Below, in pieces: positions 26,524 through 34,753 of a stretch of DNA of 64,000 nt (within the stretch, counting starts at the first letter, position 1; every line of letters begins with the position of its first letter). Source of the DNA: Kaistia terrae (GTDB lineage Bacteria > Pseudomonadota > Alphaproteobacteria > Rhizobiales > Kaistiaceae); NCBI RefSeq assembly GCF_026344005.1, contig NZ_JAPKNH010000001.1:434001-498000 (forward strand), written 5' to 3'. The notes beneath the pieces are model-generated. The model had not been told where the DNA came from. It was given only the letters and a program-made list of their open reading frames with translations, and searched no databases. The position numbers were made by a program, and so were the translations under genes.

Positions 26524-27891
26524 ATGGAAGATATCGTCCGCCAAGACGAGGCGGTCCTGCGTTCCCGCGCATTGGATCTCGAAGGCGAGCACGTCGCCGA
26601 TCTTATCGAACATCTCAACCAACACGACGCCGACGCCAATCCGGCCTTGTTGGCCGGCATTTCCGACGAAAGGCTGATCGAGATTCTCGACCAGCCCGAG
26701 TTCGAGGCGACGGTCGAGGTCATGTCGAGCCTGCCGGCCGATCGCGCGGTTCGCGTGCTCGCCGGCATGTCCGCCGACCAGGCAACGGATCTTCTGGCCG
26801 AGATCGAGGAGCCGACCCGCTCGCAGCTGATCGCGAAGCTCGATCCGGAGACGCGCAATGCCGTTGCGCGATTGGCCGCCTATCCCGAAGGCAGCGCCGG
26901 CTCGATCATGACGACGGAAGTGGTCAGCGTGCCGGCCAACTGGACCGTCGGCCAGACGCTGCAGCACATTCGCCTCGTCGAGAAGAGCCGCGAGACGATC
27001 TACACGATCTGTCTGCTCGATCCGCTGACCCATGCCCTGGTGCAGACCGTCACGCTGCGCCGGCTGATCGCAGCGGAACTCGATGCTCCCGTGCTATCCG
27101 CCGCCCGCCATCGCCGTCCGATCACCGTCACGCCCCGCACCGACCGCGAGGAAGTGGCGCGCCTGTTCTCGAAATACGATCAGATCGCCGTGCCGGTCGT
27201 CGACGAGCGCTATCATGTCGTGGGCATCGTCACCGTCGATGACATCATCGACACGATCTTCGAGGAGAGCACCGAGGACGTCCAGAAGTTCGGCGGCATG
27301 GAGGCGATCGACCAGCCCTACATGGACATCGGCTTCCTCAAGATGATGCACAAGCGGGCCGGCTGGCTCTGCGCGCTGTTCATCGGCGAAATGCTGACGG
27401 CAACCGCCATGCAGCACTTCGAGCACGAGCTGGAGAAGGCGATCGTGCTGACGCTGTTCATCCCGCTGATCATGAGCTCTGGCGGCAATTCCGGCTCGCA
27501 GGCGACCTCGCTGATCATCCGCGCGCTGGCGCTGGGCGAGGTCAAGCTGCGGGACTGGTGGCGCGTCGCACTGCGCGAATTGCCGAGCGGCCTGACGCTT
27601 GGCGCCATTCTCGGCCTGCTCGGCATCATCCGCATCAGCGCCTGGCAGGTGCTCGGCCTGTATGACTATGGCGAACACTGGATGCTGATTGCCGCCACCG
27701 TCGGTACCGGCCTTCTCGGCATCGTTACATTCGGTTCGATGGCGGGCTCGATGCTGCCCTTCATCATGCAGCGCCTCGGCTTTGACCCGGCCAGCGCCTC
27801 GGCGCCTTTTGTCGCGACGCTCGTCGATGTCACCGGCCTGGTGATCTATTTCAGCGTCGCCATGGTGATCCTGAGCGGCACGTTGCTTTAG
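26524..27891 (+). CDS. mgtE: MgtE family magnesium transporter
   Basis: Mg2+-selective channel/transporter of the inner membrane. 455 residues: cytosolic N domain (about 20-130, with LLAGISDERLIEILDQPE and EIEEPTRSQLIAKLDPETR), paired CBS domains (about 135-255; AYPEGSAGSIMTTEVVSV, YDQIAVPVVDERYHVVGIVTVDDI), then about five transmembrane helices (about 280-455) with the pore-lining IMSSGGNSGSQATSLIIRALALGEV motif. The N and CBS domains sense intracellular Mg2+ and close the pore. It is preceded by a long leader that could be regulatory. Confidence 0.96.
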   Translation: MEDIVRQDEAVLRSRALDLEGEHVADLIEHLNQHDADANPALLAGISDERLIEILDQPEFEATVEVMSSLPADRAVRVLAGMSADQATDLLAEIEEPTRSQLIAKLDPETRNAVARLAAYPEGSAGSIMTTEVVSVPANWTVGQTLQHIRLVEKSRETIYTICLLDPLTHALVQTVTLRRLIAAELDAPVLSAARHRRPITVTPRTDREEVARLFSKYDQIAVPVVDERYHVVGIVTVDDIIDTIFEESTEDVQKFGGMEAIDQPYMDIGFLKMMHKRAGWLCALFIGEMLTATAMQHFEHELEKAIVLTLFIPLIMSSGGNSGSQATSLIIRALALGEVKLRDWWRVALRELPSGLTLGAILGLLGIIRISAWQVLGLYDYGEHWMLIAATVGTGLLGIVTFGSMAGSMLPFIMQRLGFDPASASAPFVATLVDVTGLVIYFSVAMVILSGTLL

Positions 27892-27908
27892 CGAGCAAAT
27901 GCGGAGCG

Positions 27909-28020
27909 TCCTTCGAGGCCCGAGCTTTGCTCGGGCACCTCAGGATGTTGAGGGCTGTTCCTGGCGGAAAGCAAAGACTTCAACATGCTGAGGTGCCGGC
28001 CAAAGGCCGGCCTCGAAGCA
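27909..28020. repeat. dispersed inverted repeat, family B
   Basis: ccttcgaggc ... cacctcaggatgttgag and its inverted counterpart caacatgctgaggtgcc ... ggcctcgaag face each other. Each arm contains a nested small palindrome (cgagctttgctcg; ggccaaaggcc). Related copies are at 46111-46150, 55181-55223 and 62362-62557. It lies between convergent mgtE and the DUF4893 gene and may act as a terminator-like structure. Confidence 0.75.
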
Positions 28021-28039
28021 CGCGCCAAGAAAGCGCGAG

Positions 28040-28651
28040 CTACTTCTTCTTCAGCTCGATGATGTCGAACTTCGATTCGAAGGCCGGCAGCGGTAGGTCG
28101 AGCCGGTAGCTAGACTGTCCGGCCTTGAGGAAATAGCCGACCTGGTCGTTGTCGGCCTTGGCGCCGTAGCGGCCCGGCTTGTCGCCGGCGATGTACGAGA
28201 CACCGTAATAGAGCAACCGATTGGCGGAATCGTCGATGAAGTGGCCGGTCAGCCGCTGCGAGCCGCTCGTCTTGGTCAGCCGGTAGCCGATATCGTCCTC
28301 GTCGATCTTGCAGTTGAACCAGCCATAGATGGTCAGCGGCAGTCCGCCGCCGAGCTTGATCGTGCGGCAGCGATAGTTGCCGCGGATATCGACGCCGAGG
28401 ATCGGCTGCGGCTTCAAAGCCAGCAGCGCATCGAGCGCCGTCACGTCGACTTTGTCGCCGCCTTTGCGGGCTTCCGCGATCGCCGATTTCTGAGTCGCTT
28501 CAAAGCGCGCGAGGCGATCCTTGTCGGTGGGAGTCAGGGTTCGCGCCGCCATAGTCCCATCGGCGAACGCCGCGCCGGACAGCAGCATCATGGCGATCGC
28601 CGGTATGAAGCGAAGGCGGCGGGCAGGCGATATCTTGGCAGGCGACGGCAT
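28040..28651 (-). CDS. exported DUF4893 protein
   Basis: 203 residues with a signal peptide (RRLRFIPAIAMMLLSGAAF, AFA-D cleavage). The mature part carries the features of DUF4893: LTPTDKDRLARFEATQKSAIAEA, NYRCRTIKLGGGLPLTIYGWFNCKI, TGSQRLTGHFIDD, YGAKADNDQVGYFL, FESKFDIIELKKK. The domain is common in Hyphomicrobiales and sphingomonads and has no known function. The start at 28651 is backed by GGGAGA five bases upstream. Divergent from prfB. Confidence 0.85.
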   Translation of the reverse strand: MPSPAKISPARRLRFIPAIAMMLLSGAAFADGTMAARTLTPTDKDRLARFEATQKSAIAEARKGGDKVDVTALDALLALKPQPILGVDIRGNYRCRTIKLGGGLPLTIYGWFNCKIDEDDIGYRLTKTSGSQRLTGHFIDDSANRLLYYGVSYIAGDKPGRYGAKADNDQVGYFLKAGQSSYRLDLPLPAFESKFDIIELKKK

Positions 28652-28757
28652 GGAAGTCTCCCTCGTTCGTCCGCTTGGTTTACATGCGAAAGGGGCGTCA
28701 CTATGTTGCCCCACCCGGCGGGGAGACCCTGCCCGAACGAGAAATGGACGTCTATCC

Positions 28758-29886
28758 ATGCGAGCCGAGATCGAAACGATCATCGACGAAATCAAGCAGG
28801 GCATCACCCTGCTGAGGAGGCATCTTTGACTGGGATCGTGCCCAGAGACGCCTGCTCGAACTGAACGCTCTCTCCGAGACGCAGAACTTCTGGGATGATC
28901 CCCAGAAGGCGCAGAAGCTGATGCGCGAGCGCCAGGGTCTTGAGGACGGCATCGGCGCCGTCGAGACCAGCGAGCGCGAACTCCAGGATAACATCGAGCT
29001 GATCGAGATGGGCGAAGCCGAGGGTGATCCCTCGATCGTCGCCGAGGCCGAGGCCGCCATTTTCGCGCTCAAGGGCGAAATCCGGAAGCGCCAGGTCAAT
29101 TCGATGCTGTCCGGCGAAGCCGACGGCAACGACAGCTATCTCGAAGTCCATGCCGGCGCCGGCGGAACCGAGAGCCAGGATTGGGCCAACATCCTGCTGC
29201 GCATGTACACGCGCTGGGCGGAGAAGAGCGGCCGCAAGGTCGAACTGCTGGAAGTCCATGACGGCGAAGAGGCAGGCATCAAGTCGGCCACGATCCTCGT
29301 CAAGGGCGAGCAGTCCTATGGCTGGCTGAAGACCGAATCGGGCGTCCATCGCCTGGTGCGTATCTCGCCCTTCGACAGCGCCGCGCGCCGCCACACCTCG
29401 TTCGCCTCGATCTGGGTCTATCCGGTCGTCGATGATTCGATCGATATCGAGATCAACGAGAGCGACTGCCGCATCGATACCTATCGCGCGCAGGGTGCCG
29501 GCGGTCAGCACATCAACACGACCGACTCGGCCGTGCGCATCACGCACATGCCCTCCGGCATCGTCGTGCAGTGCCAGAACGAGCGTTCGCAGCACAAGAA
29601 CCGGGCCGCTGCCTGGGACATGCTGCGGTCGCGTCTCTACGAAGCCGAGCTGGAACGGCGCGAGGCGGCCGCCATGGCGACCGAATCGACCAAGAAGGAC
29701 ATCGGCTGGGGTCACCAGATCCGTTCCTACGTCATGCAGCCCTATCAGCTGGTCAAGGATCTGCGCACCGGCGTCGAGAGCACCAGCCCGCAGGACGTGC
29801 TGAACGGCGATCTGAACGACTTCATGGAAGCGGCGCTCGCCCAGCGCCTCGGCGGCAACGACGTCGACGTCCAGGATCTCGACTAA
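28758..29886 (+). CDS. prfB: peptide chain release factor 2, with programmed +1 frameshift
   Basis: Reads UAA and UGA stops. The first 23 codons ([15 protein letters not shown] ... LRRHL) end at an in-frame TGA (28827-28829). After a +1 shift on CTTTGAC the frame continues from 28828 ([13 protein letters not shown]...) to the stop at 29884-29886, giving 375 residues, normal for RF2. Motifs: SPF anticodon-like tripeptide in [14 protein letters not shown] and GGQ in [16 protein letters not shown]2 controls its own synthesis: when RF2 is scarce the ribosome pauses at UGA and shifts. The early stop is therefore not a mutation. A strong terminator follows. Confidence 0.96.
28812..28830 (+). promoter_or_regulatory. 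prfB programmed +1 frameshift site
   Basis: The sequence AGGAGGCATCTTTGAC has all classical parts: a Shine-Dalgarno-like AGGAGG (28815-28820), three bases, then the slippery CTT TGA C (28824-28830). It matches the E. coli AGGGGGTATCTTTGAC in layout and spacing. Confidence 0.95.
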
Positions 29887-29894
29887 TTCTGCTT

Positions 29895-29927
29895 TTCCGG
29901 GCGGGGCTTGGCTCCGCCCGGAATTTT
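29895..29927 (+). terminator. intrinsic terminator after prfB
   Basis: 13-bp stem TTCCGGGCGGGGC / GCTCCGCCCGGAA (one G-T pair) with a short TTG loop, then TTTTC. Confidence 0.88.
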
Positions 29928-29943
29928 CTAGAGCCGCCCAGCC

Positions 29944-30036
29944 TCAGTCCGGCCTGACGGCGGTGACATAGAGCCAGTCTGTCGGCTTGTTGTCATAGCC
30001 GCCGCCGACGCCCGACTCGATGGCGACCTCGCTACA
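29944..30036 (-). pseudogene. possible C-terminal gene remnant
   Basis: A 30-codon stretch ending in TGA reads SEVAIESGVGGGYDNKPTDW and then LYVTAVRPD; its composition looks coding and resembles the tail of class I SAM-dependent methyltransferases. The frame upstream runs into the cysteine hydrolase gene, so no start or body is present. It may be the scar of a deletion that brought the hydrolase next to prfB. Confidence 0.35.
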
Positions 30037-30046
30037 GAGCCCGCCA

Positions 30047-30601
30047 TCAGCCCTTGCCGGCGATCCAGTCCTGCGTTGCGACCACTTTCGCATAGCCGAA
30101 AGCCAACGCTGCCATGTTGGCGGCATGGACTTGCGCCGCGGGAACGGTCGTGCCGTCAAATTCCAGTTCCCGTGTCGCGCAGGCGTCGTGGATGACCACC
30201 GTCTTGTAACCGAAATCGGCGGCGGCCCGTCCGGTCGCGGCGATGCACATGTGGCTCATGGCGCCGACGATCACGACCTCCTTGATGCCCCGCTCGTCGA
30301 GCGCCTGCTTCAATACCGTCTCGCGGAAGGCGTTGGGGAAGTGCTTGATGACCACGGGCTCATCGCCTTTCGGCCGCACCGCCGCGTTGATTTCGACCCC
30401 TTCGGTGCCGGGCACGAAGAAGGGCGCCTCGTTCGACGCCGCCAGATGCTGGACGTGAATGACGGAATCTCCGTTGGAGCGCGCGGATTCGATCACCTGC
30501 GCCGCCTTGGCGGCGGCCGCCTCGATGCCTTCCAGCGGCCAGTTGCCCGGAGGAAAATAGTCATTTTGCAGATCGATGACGACGATGGCGCGCTGGCTCA
30601 T
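30047..30601 (-). CDS. isochorismatase-like cysteine hydrolase
   Basis: 184 residues. Catalytic triad in family contexts: Asp in VVIDLQNDYFP (about residue 10), Lys in VVIKHFPNAF (about 85), Cys in VIVGAMSHMCIAATGRAAADFGYK (about 118). Such enzymes hydrolyse amide or vinyl-ether bonds (nicotinamidase, isochorismatase, ureidoacrylate or other amides); the substrate here is not evident. It is divergent from a GlxA-type AraC regulator, a frequent pairing, so the regulator probably controls it. Confidence 0.9.
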   Translation of the reverse strand: MSQRAIVVIDLQNDYFPPGNWPLEGIEAAAAKAAQVIESARSNGDSVIHVQHLAASNEAPFFVPGTEGVEINAAVRPKGDEPVVIKHFPNAFRETVLKQALDERGIKEVVIVGAMSHMCIAATGRAAADFGYKTVVIHDACATRELEFDGTTVPAAQVHAANMAALAFGYAKVVATQDWIAGKG

Positions 30602-30703
30602 GATGTTCTTTCCAGATCGGTTGTTAAGACAGTCTGCAATATGACCGCGTGCGTGCGAGTGCTAAATTGGCGAAATCGACAAAGATCGGGGTGATTTCGA
30701 CAT

Positions 30704-31675
30704 ATGGCATTCGGCGATCCGATCGAACTCGGCCTGGTACTTTATCCGGATGCGCAGATGGCGGCAGTGCTCGGCCTGACCGATCTGTTCGCGGTTGCCA
30801 ATCGCACGGCGCTGCGGCGGGGCGAGGCGGAGATCGCCCCGCTCAGGATCTCGCACTGGTGTCAGGCCGGTCCGGGAGGGGCGATGACGCGGGTCTTCGA
30901 CACGGGGCCGGAACGCGCGGTTGAGCCCGCAGCATTGATCCTGCCGCCAAGCCTCGCCGATCCGATCGAGCCGGAGCAAGCTGCGCCCTATGCGGCATGG
31001 CTGCGAAGCTCGCATGCCCCGGGCGGCACGCTTGTCTCCGTCTGCGCCGGGGCCTTTCTGCTGGGCGAGACCGGCCTGCTCGCCGGTCGGACCGCCACGA
31101 CCCATTGGGGCCTCAGTGAGCGCTTTGCCAGCCGCTTTCCCGACGTGCGCCTCGACATCGACCGGCTGATCGTCGACGAGGGCGATATCGTGACCGCCGG
31201 CGGCCTGATGGCCTGGACGGATCTCGGCCTCAAGCTGGTCGATCGCTATCTGGGCTCGGAGGTGATGCTGGAGACGGCGCGGGTGCTGCTGGTCGATCCG
31301 CCGGGGCGCGAGCAGCGCTATTACAGCACCTTCGTGCCGCGACTGGATCATGGCGACAAGGCGGTGCTGCAGGCCCAGCATTGGCTGCATGCGCTCGGCA
31401 CCGAGGACGCGTCGCTGGAAAGCCTCGCATCGCGGGCCTGCCTGGAGGAGCGCACCTTCCTGCGGCGCTTTCGCAAGGCGACGGGGCTGACGACGACGGA
31501 ATATCAGCAGCAATTGAAGGTGAACAAGGCCCGCGAGTTGCTGCAGTTCAGCGCCCTGTCGGCCGATCAGGTCGCCTGGGAGGTCGGTTATGGCGACCCC
31601 GGCGCGTTCCGAAAGGTGTTTGTGCGAATCGTCGGCCTGTCGCCGGCGGAATATCGCCGGCGTTTTCACGCCTGA
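30704..31675 (+). CDS. GlxA-family (DJ-1/PfpI + AraC) transcriptional regulator
   Basis: 323 residues. N-terminal DJ-1/PfpI-like sensor domain (about 8-185) with the nucleophile elbow [15 protein letters not shown] (Cys about 115), then a C-terminal AraC DNA-binding domain (about 215-323) with two helix-turn-helices: [23 protein letters not shown] and [22 protein letters not shown]. It is probably an activator of the divergent cysteine hydrolase across the ~100-bp gap. The ligand is unknown. Confidence 0.92.
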   Translation: MAFGDPIELGLVLYPDAQMAAVLGLTDLFAVANRTALRRGEAEIAPLRISHWCQAGPGGAMTRVFDTGPERAVEPAALILPPSLADPIEPEQAAPYAAWLRSSHAPGGTLVSVCAGAFLLGETGLLAGRTATTHWGLSERFASRFPDVRLDIDRLIVDEGDIVTAGGLMAWTDLGLKLVDRYLGSEVMLETARVLLVDPPGREQRYYSTFVPRLDHGDKAVLQAQHWLHALGTEDASLESLASRACLEERTFLRRFRKATGLTTTEYQQQLKVNKARELLQFSALSADQVAWEVGYGDPGAFRKVFVRIVGLSPAEYRRRFHA

Positions 31676-31694
31676 GGCCGCGGATGGGGCCGGC

Positions 31695-33128
31695 TTACAG
31701 CAGGCGGCCGATTTCCTGGCCGGCCTTGAGGTAGATCATCGGATCGATGGCCTTGCCGTCGATGCGGATTTCGTAGTGCAGGTGCGGGCCGGTCGAGCGT
31801 CCGGTCGAGCCGACCTGGCCGATCTTCTGCCCGGCGACGACGCGCTCGCCAACCTTGACGGCGATGCTGCGCAGATGGCCATAGCGGGTCACGACGCCAT
31901 TGCCGTGGTCGACGTCGACGCAATTGCCGTAGCCGCCCATATTGCCGGCGTTGACGATGGTGCCGGCGTTGACCGTGCGCGCCGGAAGCCCCGACATCGC
32001 GCGGAAATCAATGCCGGAATGGTACGCCAGTCGGCCGAGGAAAGGATCCCGGCGCGTGCCAAAGCCCGAGCTGATGTCGGCGTCTTCGAGCGGGCGCTTC
32101 AGCGGCAAGGCGAGCGCGATCTGCCGAAGCTTGGCTAGCCGGTCGAATTGGTTCGTCAGCGTCGCCACGTCCGACTTGAATTCGGCCGGGGTGGAGACAA
32201 CGCCAGCCGGCGCGGGAATGAACGGTCCGCCGACACCGGAAGGAGCGGGCGGCACGCGACGTCCGAGCTTGCGCAGCGCCGCGTCGATCTTCTGCGACCG
32301 CTTGGTGACGCCTGCCATCATGCCGCCGACAAAGGCATCCTGATCGGCGGCCATCCGGGTGATCTTGTCCTCGAGCGGGTCGAGCTTGGGGACGACGGCC
32401 GGCATGGGCTGCGACGAACGAAGGGCCATGCTGGCGAGACGAACGTCCGGCTTTGCGACGCTCGGCGCGATCGAGCCCGTGACCTCCGGGTCGAGGCCGG
32501 CCTTGCGGCCTTTCGCCGGCTTCGGCTTGGTCGTGTTCGTCGCGGGGATCTGCACGTCCAGCCCGGCCCGTCGCGCCGCTTCGGTGATCTTGGACAGCGC
32601 CTTCTGGCGCGCTTCCAGTTCCTTCTGGCGGTCGAGCAGGCTGCGAACCTTCTCGTCGACGCCGGCGCTTTCCTTGGAGCGCGCCTTCTGCATGGTTTCA
32701 ATCTCGGCGTTCAGCTTGCCGACTTCGTCGCGGAGCGTCGCTACCTTGCCCTCATAGGCCGAGATCTGGCCCTCGTGGATGGCGCTGGCCTCGACTTCGC
32801 GGGCCTCACGTACATTCTGCGAGGCGATGATCGCGTTCTGCCGCTCGGCGGCTGCATTGAGCAGGCCGTCGCGGAAAAACAGATAGGCGGTCGCGCCGAA
32901 ATAGAGCGTCGAGAGCAGCAGCAGGCACGCGCCGCCGATCGCGATCGTGCGCGGGCGGATGTGAATGGCCCGTACCCGCTCGCCGTCGGCGACTACCAGC
33001 TTGGCCTTGCTCCGCTGACCGCGAACCCGGGTCGGAGCCAGTTCGGGCTCCGGCATGGGGGGCGCGGGAAGATGAGAGACCAGGCTCTGGCGGGGGATGG
33101 GGTGATAATCTTGGTACTGACTCGGCAT
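31695..33128 (-). CDS. M23 family metallopeptidase, membrane-anchored, coiled coil
   Basis: 477 residues: cytosolic N-terminal ~65, one transmembrane helix (TIAIGGACLLLLSTLYFGATAYLFF), long coiled coil (about 105-190: ALSKITEAARR, RSLLDRQKELEARQK), Pro-rich spacer, then a LytM/M23 domain at the C-terminus with HxxxD as HSGID, and HLHYE. All zinc ligands look present, so it may be an active endopeptidase rather than an EnvC-like activator. The layout is like RgsM-type proteins needed for polar growth in rhizobia; that equivalence is inference. Confidence 0.92.
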   Translation of the reverse strand: MPSQYQDYHPIPRQSLVSHLPAPPMPEPELAPTRVRGQRSKAKLVVADGERVRAIHIRPRTIAIGGACLLLLSTLYFGATAYLFFRDGLLNAAAERQNAIIASQNVREAREVEASAIHEGQISAYEGKVATLRDEVGKLNAEIETMQKARSKESAGVDEKVRSLLDRQKELEARQKALSKITEAARRAGLDVQIPATNTTKPKPAKGRKAGLDPEVTGSIAPSVAKPDVRLASMALRSSQPMPAVVPKLDPLEDKITRMAADQDAFVGGMMAGVTKRSQKIDAALRKLGRRVPPAPSGVGGPFIPAPAGVVSTPAEFKSDVATLTNQFDRLAKLRQIALALPLKRPLEDADISSGFGTRRDPFLGRLAYHSGIDFRAMSGLPARTVNAGTIVNAGNMGGYGNCVDVDHGNGVVTRYGHLRSIAVKVGERVVAGQKIGQVGSTGRSTGPHLHYEIRIDGKAIDPMIYLKAGQEIGRLL

Positions 33129-33246
33129 CTGCGTTCCAACCGTCGCGGCGGTACTCGGACCTTTGGCCGAGGAGCACGACCGACCGCAACGATTAGAGGC
33201 AGTTAAGGTTAAGGCTTGGTTGACGCTTGGTCGGCTTTGCCGCTCT

Positions 33247-34086
33247 TCAGCGGTCGTAGGCGGGGGCCAGAGGCCGGTAGAAGCCGGGCGTCATGCCCGC
33301 CTCGGACCGCGCCGCTTCGTTAAAGGGAGGCTTCAGCGGACCGCGGAAATGCTTGATCACCAGCTGTCGGAATGTCGGTTCCGGCGCCAGATTCTGGCGG
33401 TCGCACATGAAGCGAAACCACTTGGCCCCGAAGGCGACATGGCGCTTTTCGTCGCGGTAGATAATTGACAGGATATTGGCGCTCTCGGCGTCGCCGACCT
33501 CGATCATCTTGTCGATCAGCGGCGGGGTGACGTCCAGTCCGCGCGCCTCCAGCACCAGCGGCAGGATGGCGAGTCGGGCGGTCAGGTCATGCCCGGTCTC
33601 CTGCGTTGCCTGCCAGAGGCCGTCATGCGCCGGCAGGTCGCCATAGGCGGCGCCGAGCAAGCGCAGGCGGTCGGCCAGCAGCGAATAGTGCTTGGCCTCC
33701 TCCAGCCCGACCTGCACCCAATTGTCGAAGAACGAGCGGGGCAGGGGGACGCGCACAAAACGGCCGACGAGATCCCAGGTCAGGTCGACGGCATTCAGCT
33801 CGATATGGGCGAGTGAATGGATCATGGCGATCCGGCCATGCTCGGAGTGGACCGAGCGCTTCGGCAGCGAGCGCGGTGGCACCAGGACGAGGTTGGCCGG
33901 CCGGCCGGGCTGGTCGGGCATGGCGCCGTCGAGCGCGCCTGCCGAGAGCGACAGGCGTCGCCCGAACCACGCCTTGGCGGTGGCGAAGGCCAGCTCAACC
34001 TTCTCGTCCAGGTCGGCGGTGGCAACGATCCGGGCGGAGGCGGCGGCGAGGCTGCGAAGATCGGAGGGCTCCATCGGGGTGTTCAC
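33247..34086 (-). CDS. DUF455 ferritin-like protein
   Basis: 279 residues. Four-helix ferritin-like pattern with paired metal-binding motifs: HSLAHIELNAVDLTWDLV, GLEEAKHYSLLADRL, and RDEKRHVAFGAKWF. The family is widespread in proteobacteria, function uncertain (possibly tRNA-modifying MiaE-like or rubrerythrin-like). It begins with a GTG (34086) overlapping the bcp stop by 4 bases (GTGA), which indicates translational coupling to the peroxidase and hints at an oxidative-stress or iron role. Confidence 0.88.
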   Translation of the reverse strand: MNTPMEPSDLRSLAAASARIVATADLDEKVELAFATAKAWFGRRLSLSAGALDGAMPDQPGRPANLVLVPPRSLPKRSVHSEHGRIAMIHSLAHIELNAVDLTWDLVGRFVRVPLPRSFFDNWVQVGLEEAKHYSLLADRLRLLGAAYGDLPAHDGLWQATQETGHDLTARLAILPLVLEARGLDVTPPLIDKMIEVGDAESANILSIIYRDEKRHVAFGAKWFRFMCDRQNLAPEPTFRQLVIKHFRGPLKPPFNEAARSEAGMTPGFYRPLAPAYDR

Positions 34087-34550
34087 AGGCTCTTTGCCGC
34101 CGCCAGAACGTCCTCGACATGGCCCTTGACCTTCACCTTGTCCCAGACTCGCGCGATGTTGCCATCGGCGTCGATGAGATAGGTGGTGCGCACAACTCCC
34201 ATGTATTTATGCGCGAACATCGATTTTTCCGCCCACACGCCATAGGCCTCCAGCATGGCCTTGCTTTCGTCCGATACGAGGCGGATCGACAAATCGTGTT
34301 TCTTCTTGAAGGAATCGTGAGATTTGACGCTATCGGGCGATACGCCGATGACGATAGTCCCCGCAGCCTCGAAGTCGGCCTTTCGAGCCGAAAAGTCGAT
34401 CGCTTCCAAGGTACAGCCGGAAGTGTTGTCCTTCGGGTAGAAATAGAGGACTACCTTGCGTCCCTTCAATTCCGAGAGCTTGATTCTGCTGCCGCCATCG
34501 GCCGGCAGGTCGAAGTCGGGAGCAGGAGAACCTTGTGTCAGCGTGGACAT
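34083..34550 (-). CDS. bcp: thioredoxin-dependent thiol peroxidase, Bcp/PrxQ family
   Basis: 155 residues, thioredoxin fold. Peroxidatic Cys in FYPKDNTSGCTLEAIDFSA (about residue 46). The residue five positions on, where many PrxQ enzymes keep the resolving Cys, is Ile here, so this should work as a 1-Cys peroxidase or use a partner thiol. Downstream it has GVSPDSVKSHDSFKKKHDLS and the usual GVVRTTYLIDADG. The start at 34550 follows GGAAGG; an ATG seven codons earlier has no site. Cotranscribed with the DUF455 gene. Confidence 0.94.
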   Translation of the reverse strand: MSTLTQGSPAPDFDLPADGGSRIKLSELKGRKVVLYFYPKDNTSGCTLEAIDFSARKADFEAAGTIVIGVSPDSVKSHDSFKKKHDLSIRLVSDESKAMLEAYGVWAEKSMFAHKYMGVVRTTYLIDADGNIARVWDKVKVKGHVEDVLAAAKSL

Positions 34551-34753
34551 GCTGCCTTCCTTTCGTCGCACTTGTCTGGCGTGAGAAGCAGAATTGAAGC
34601 GGAATTTGCAAGGGGGGCTTGGATCAGGGCCCCGAATCCGGTTGAGATCAGAACAGAACGTCGGTCTGGTCCTGAGGGTCGGTCGACGTCTCCGATGAAT
34701 TTACGCCGCTCCTGCATTGGGAGCCGGCTGGCAAGGGGTGTTGACGCCTGACA

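Noticed and set aside
33190-33235. TTAAGGTTAAGG motif upstream of the M23 gene as a CtrA site
   Set aside because: Spacing between the TTAA elements is 2, not the 7 required by the CtrA consensus.
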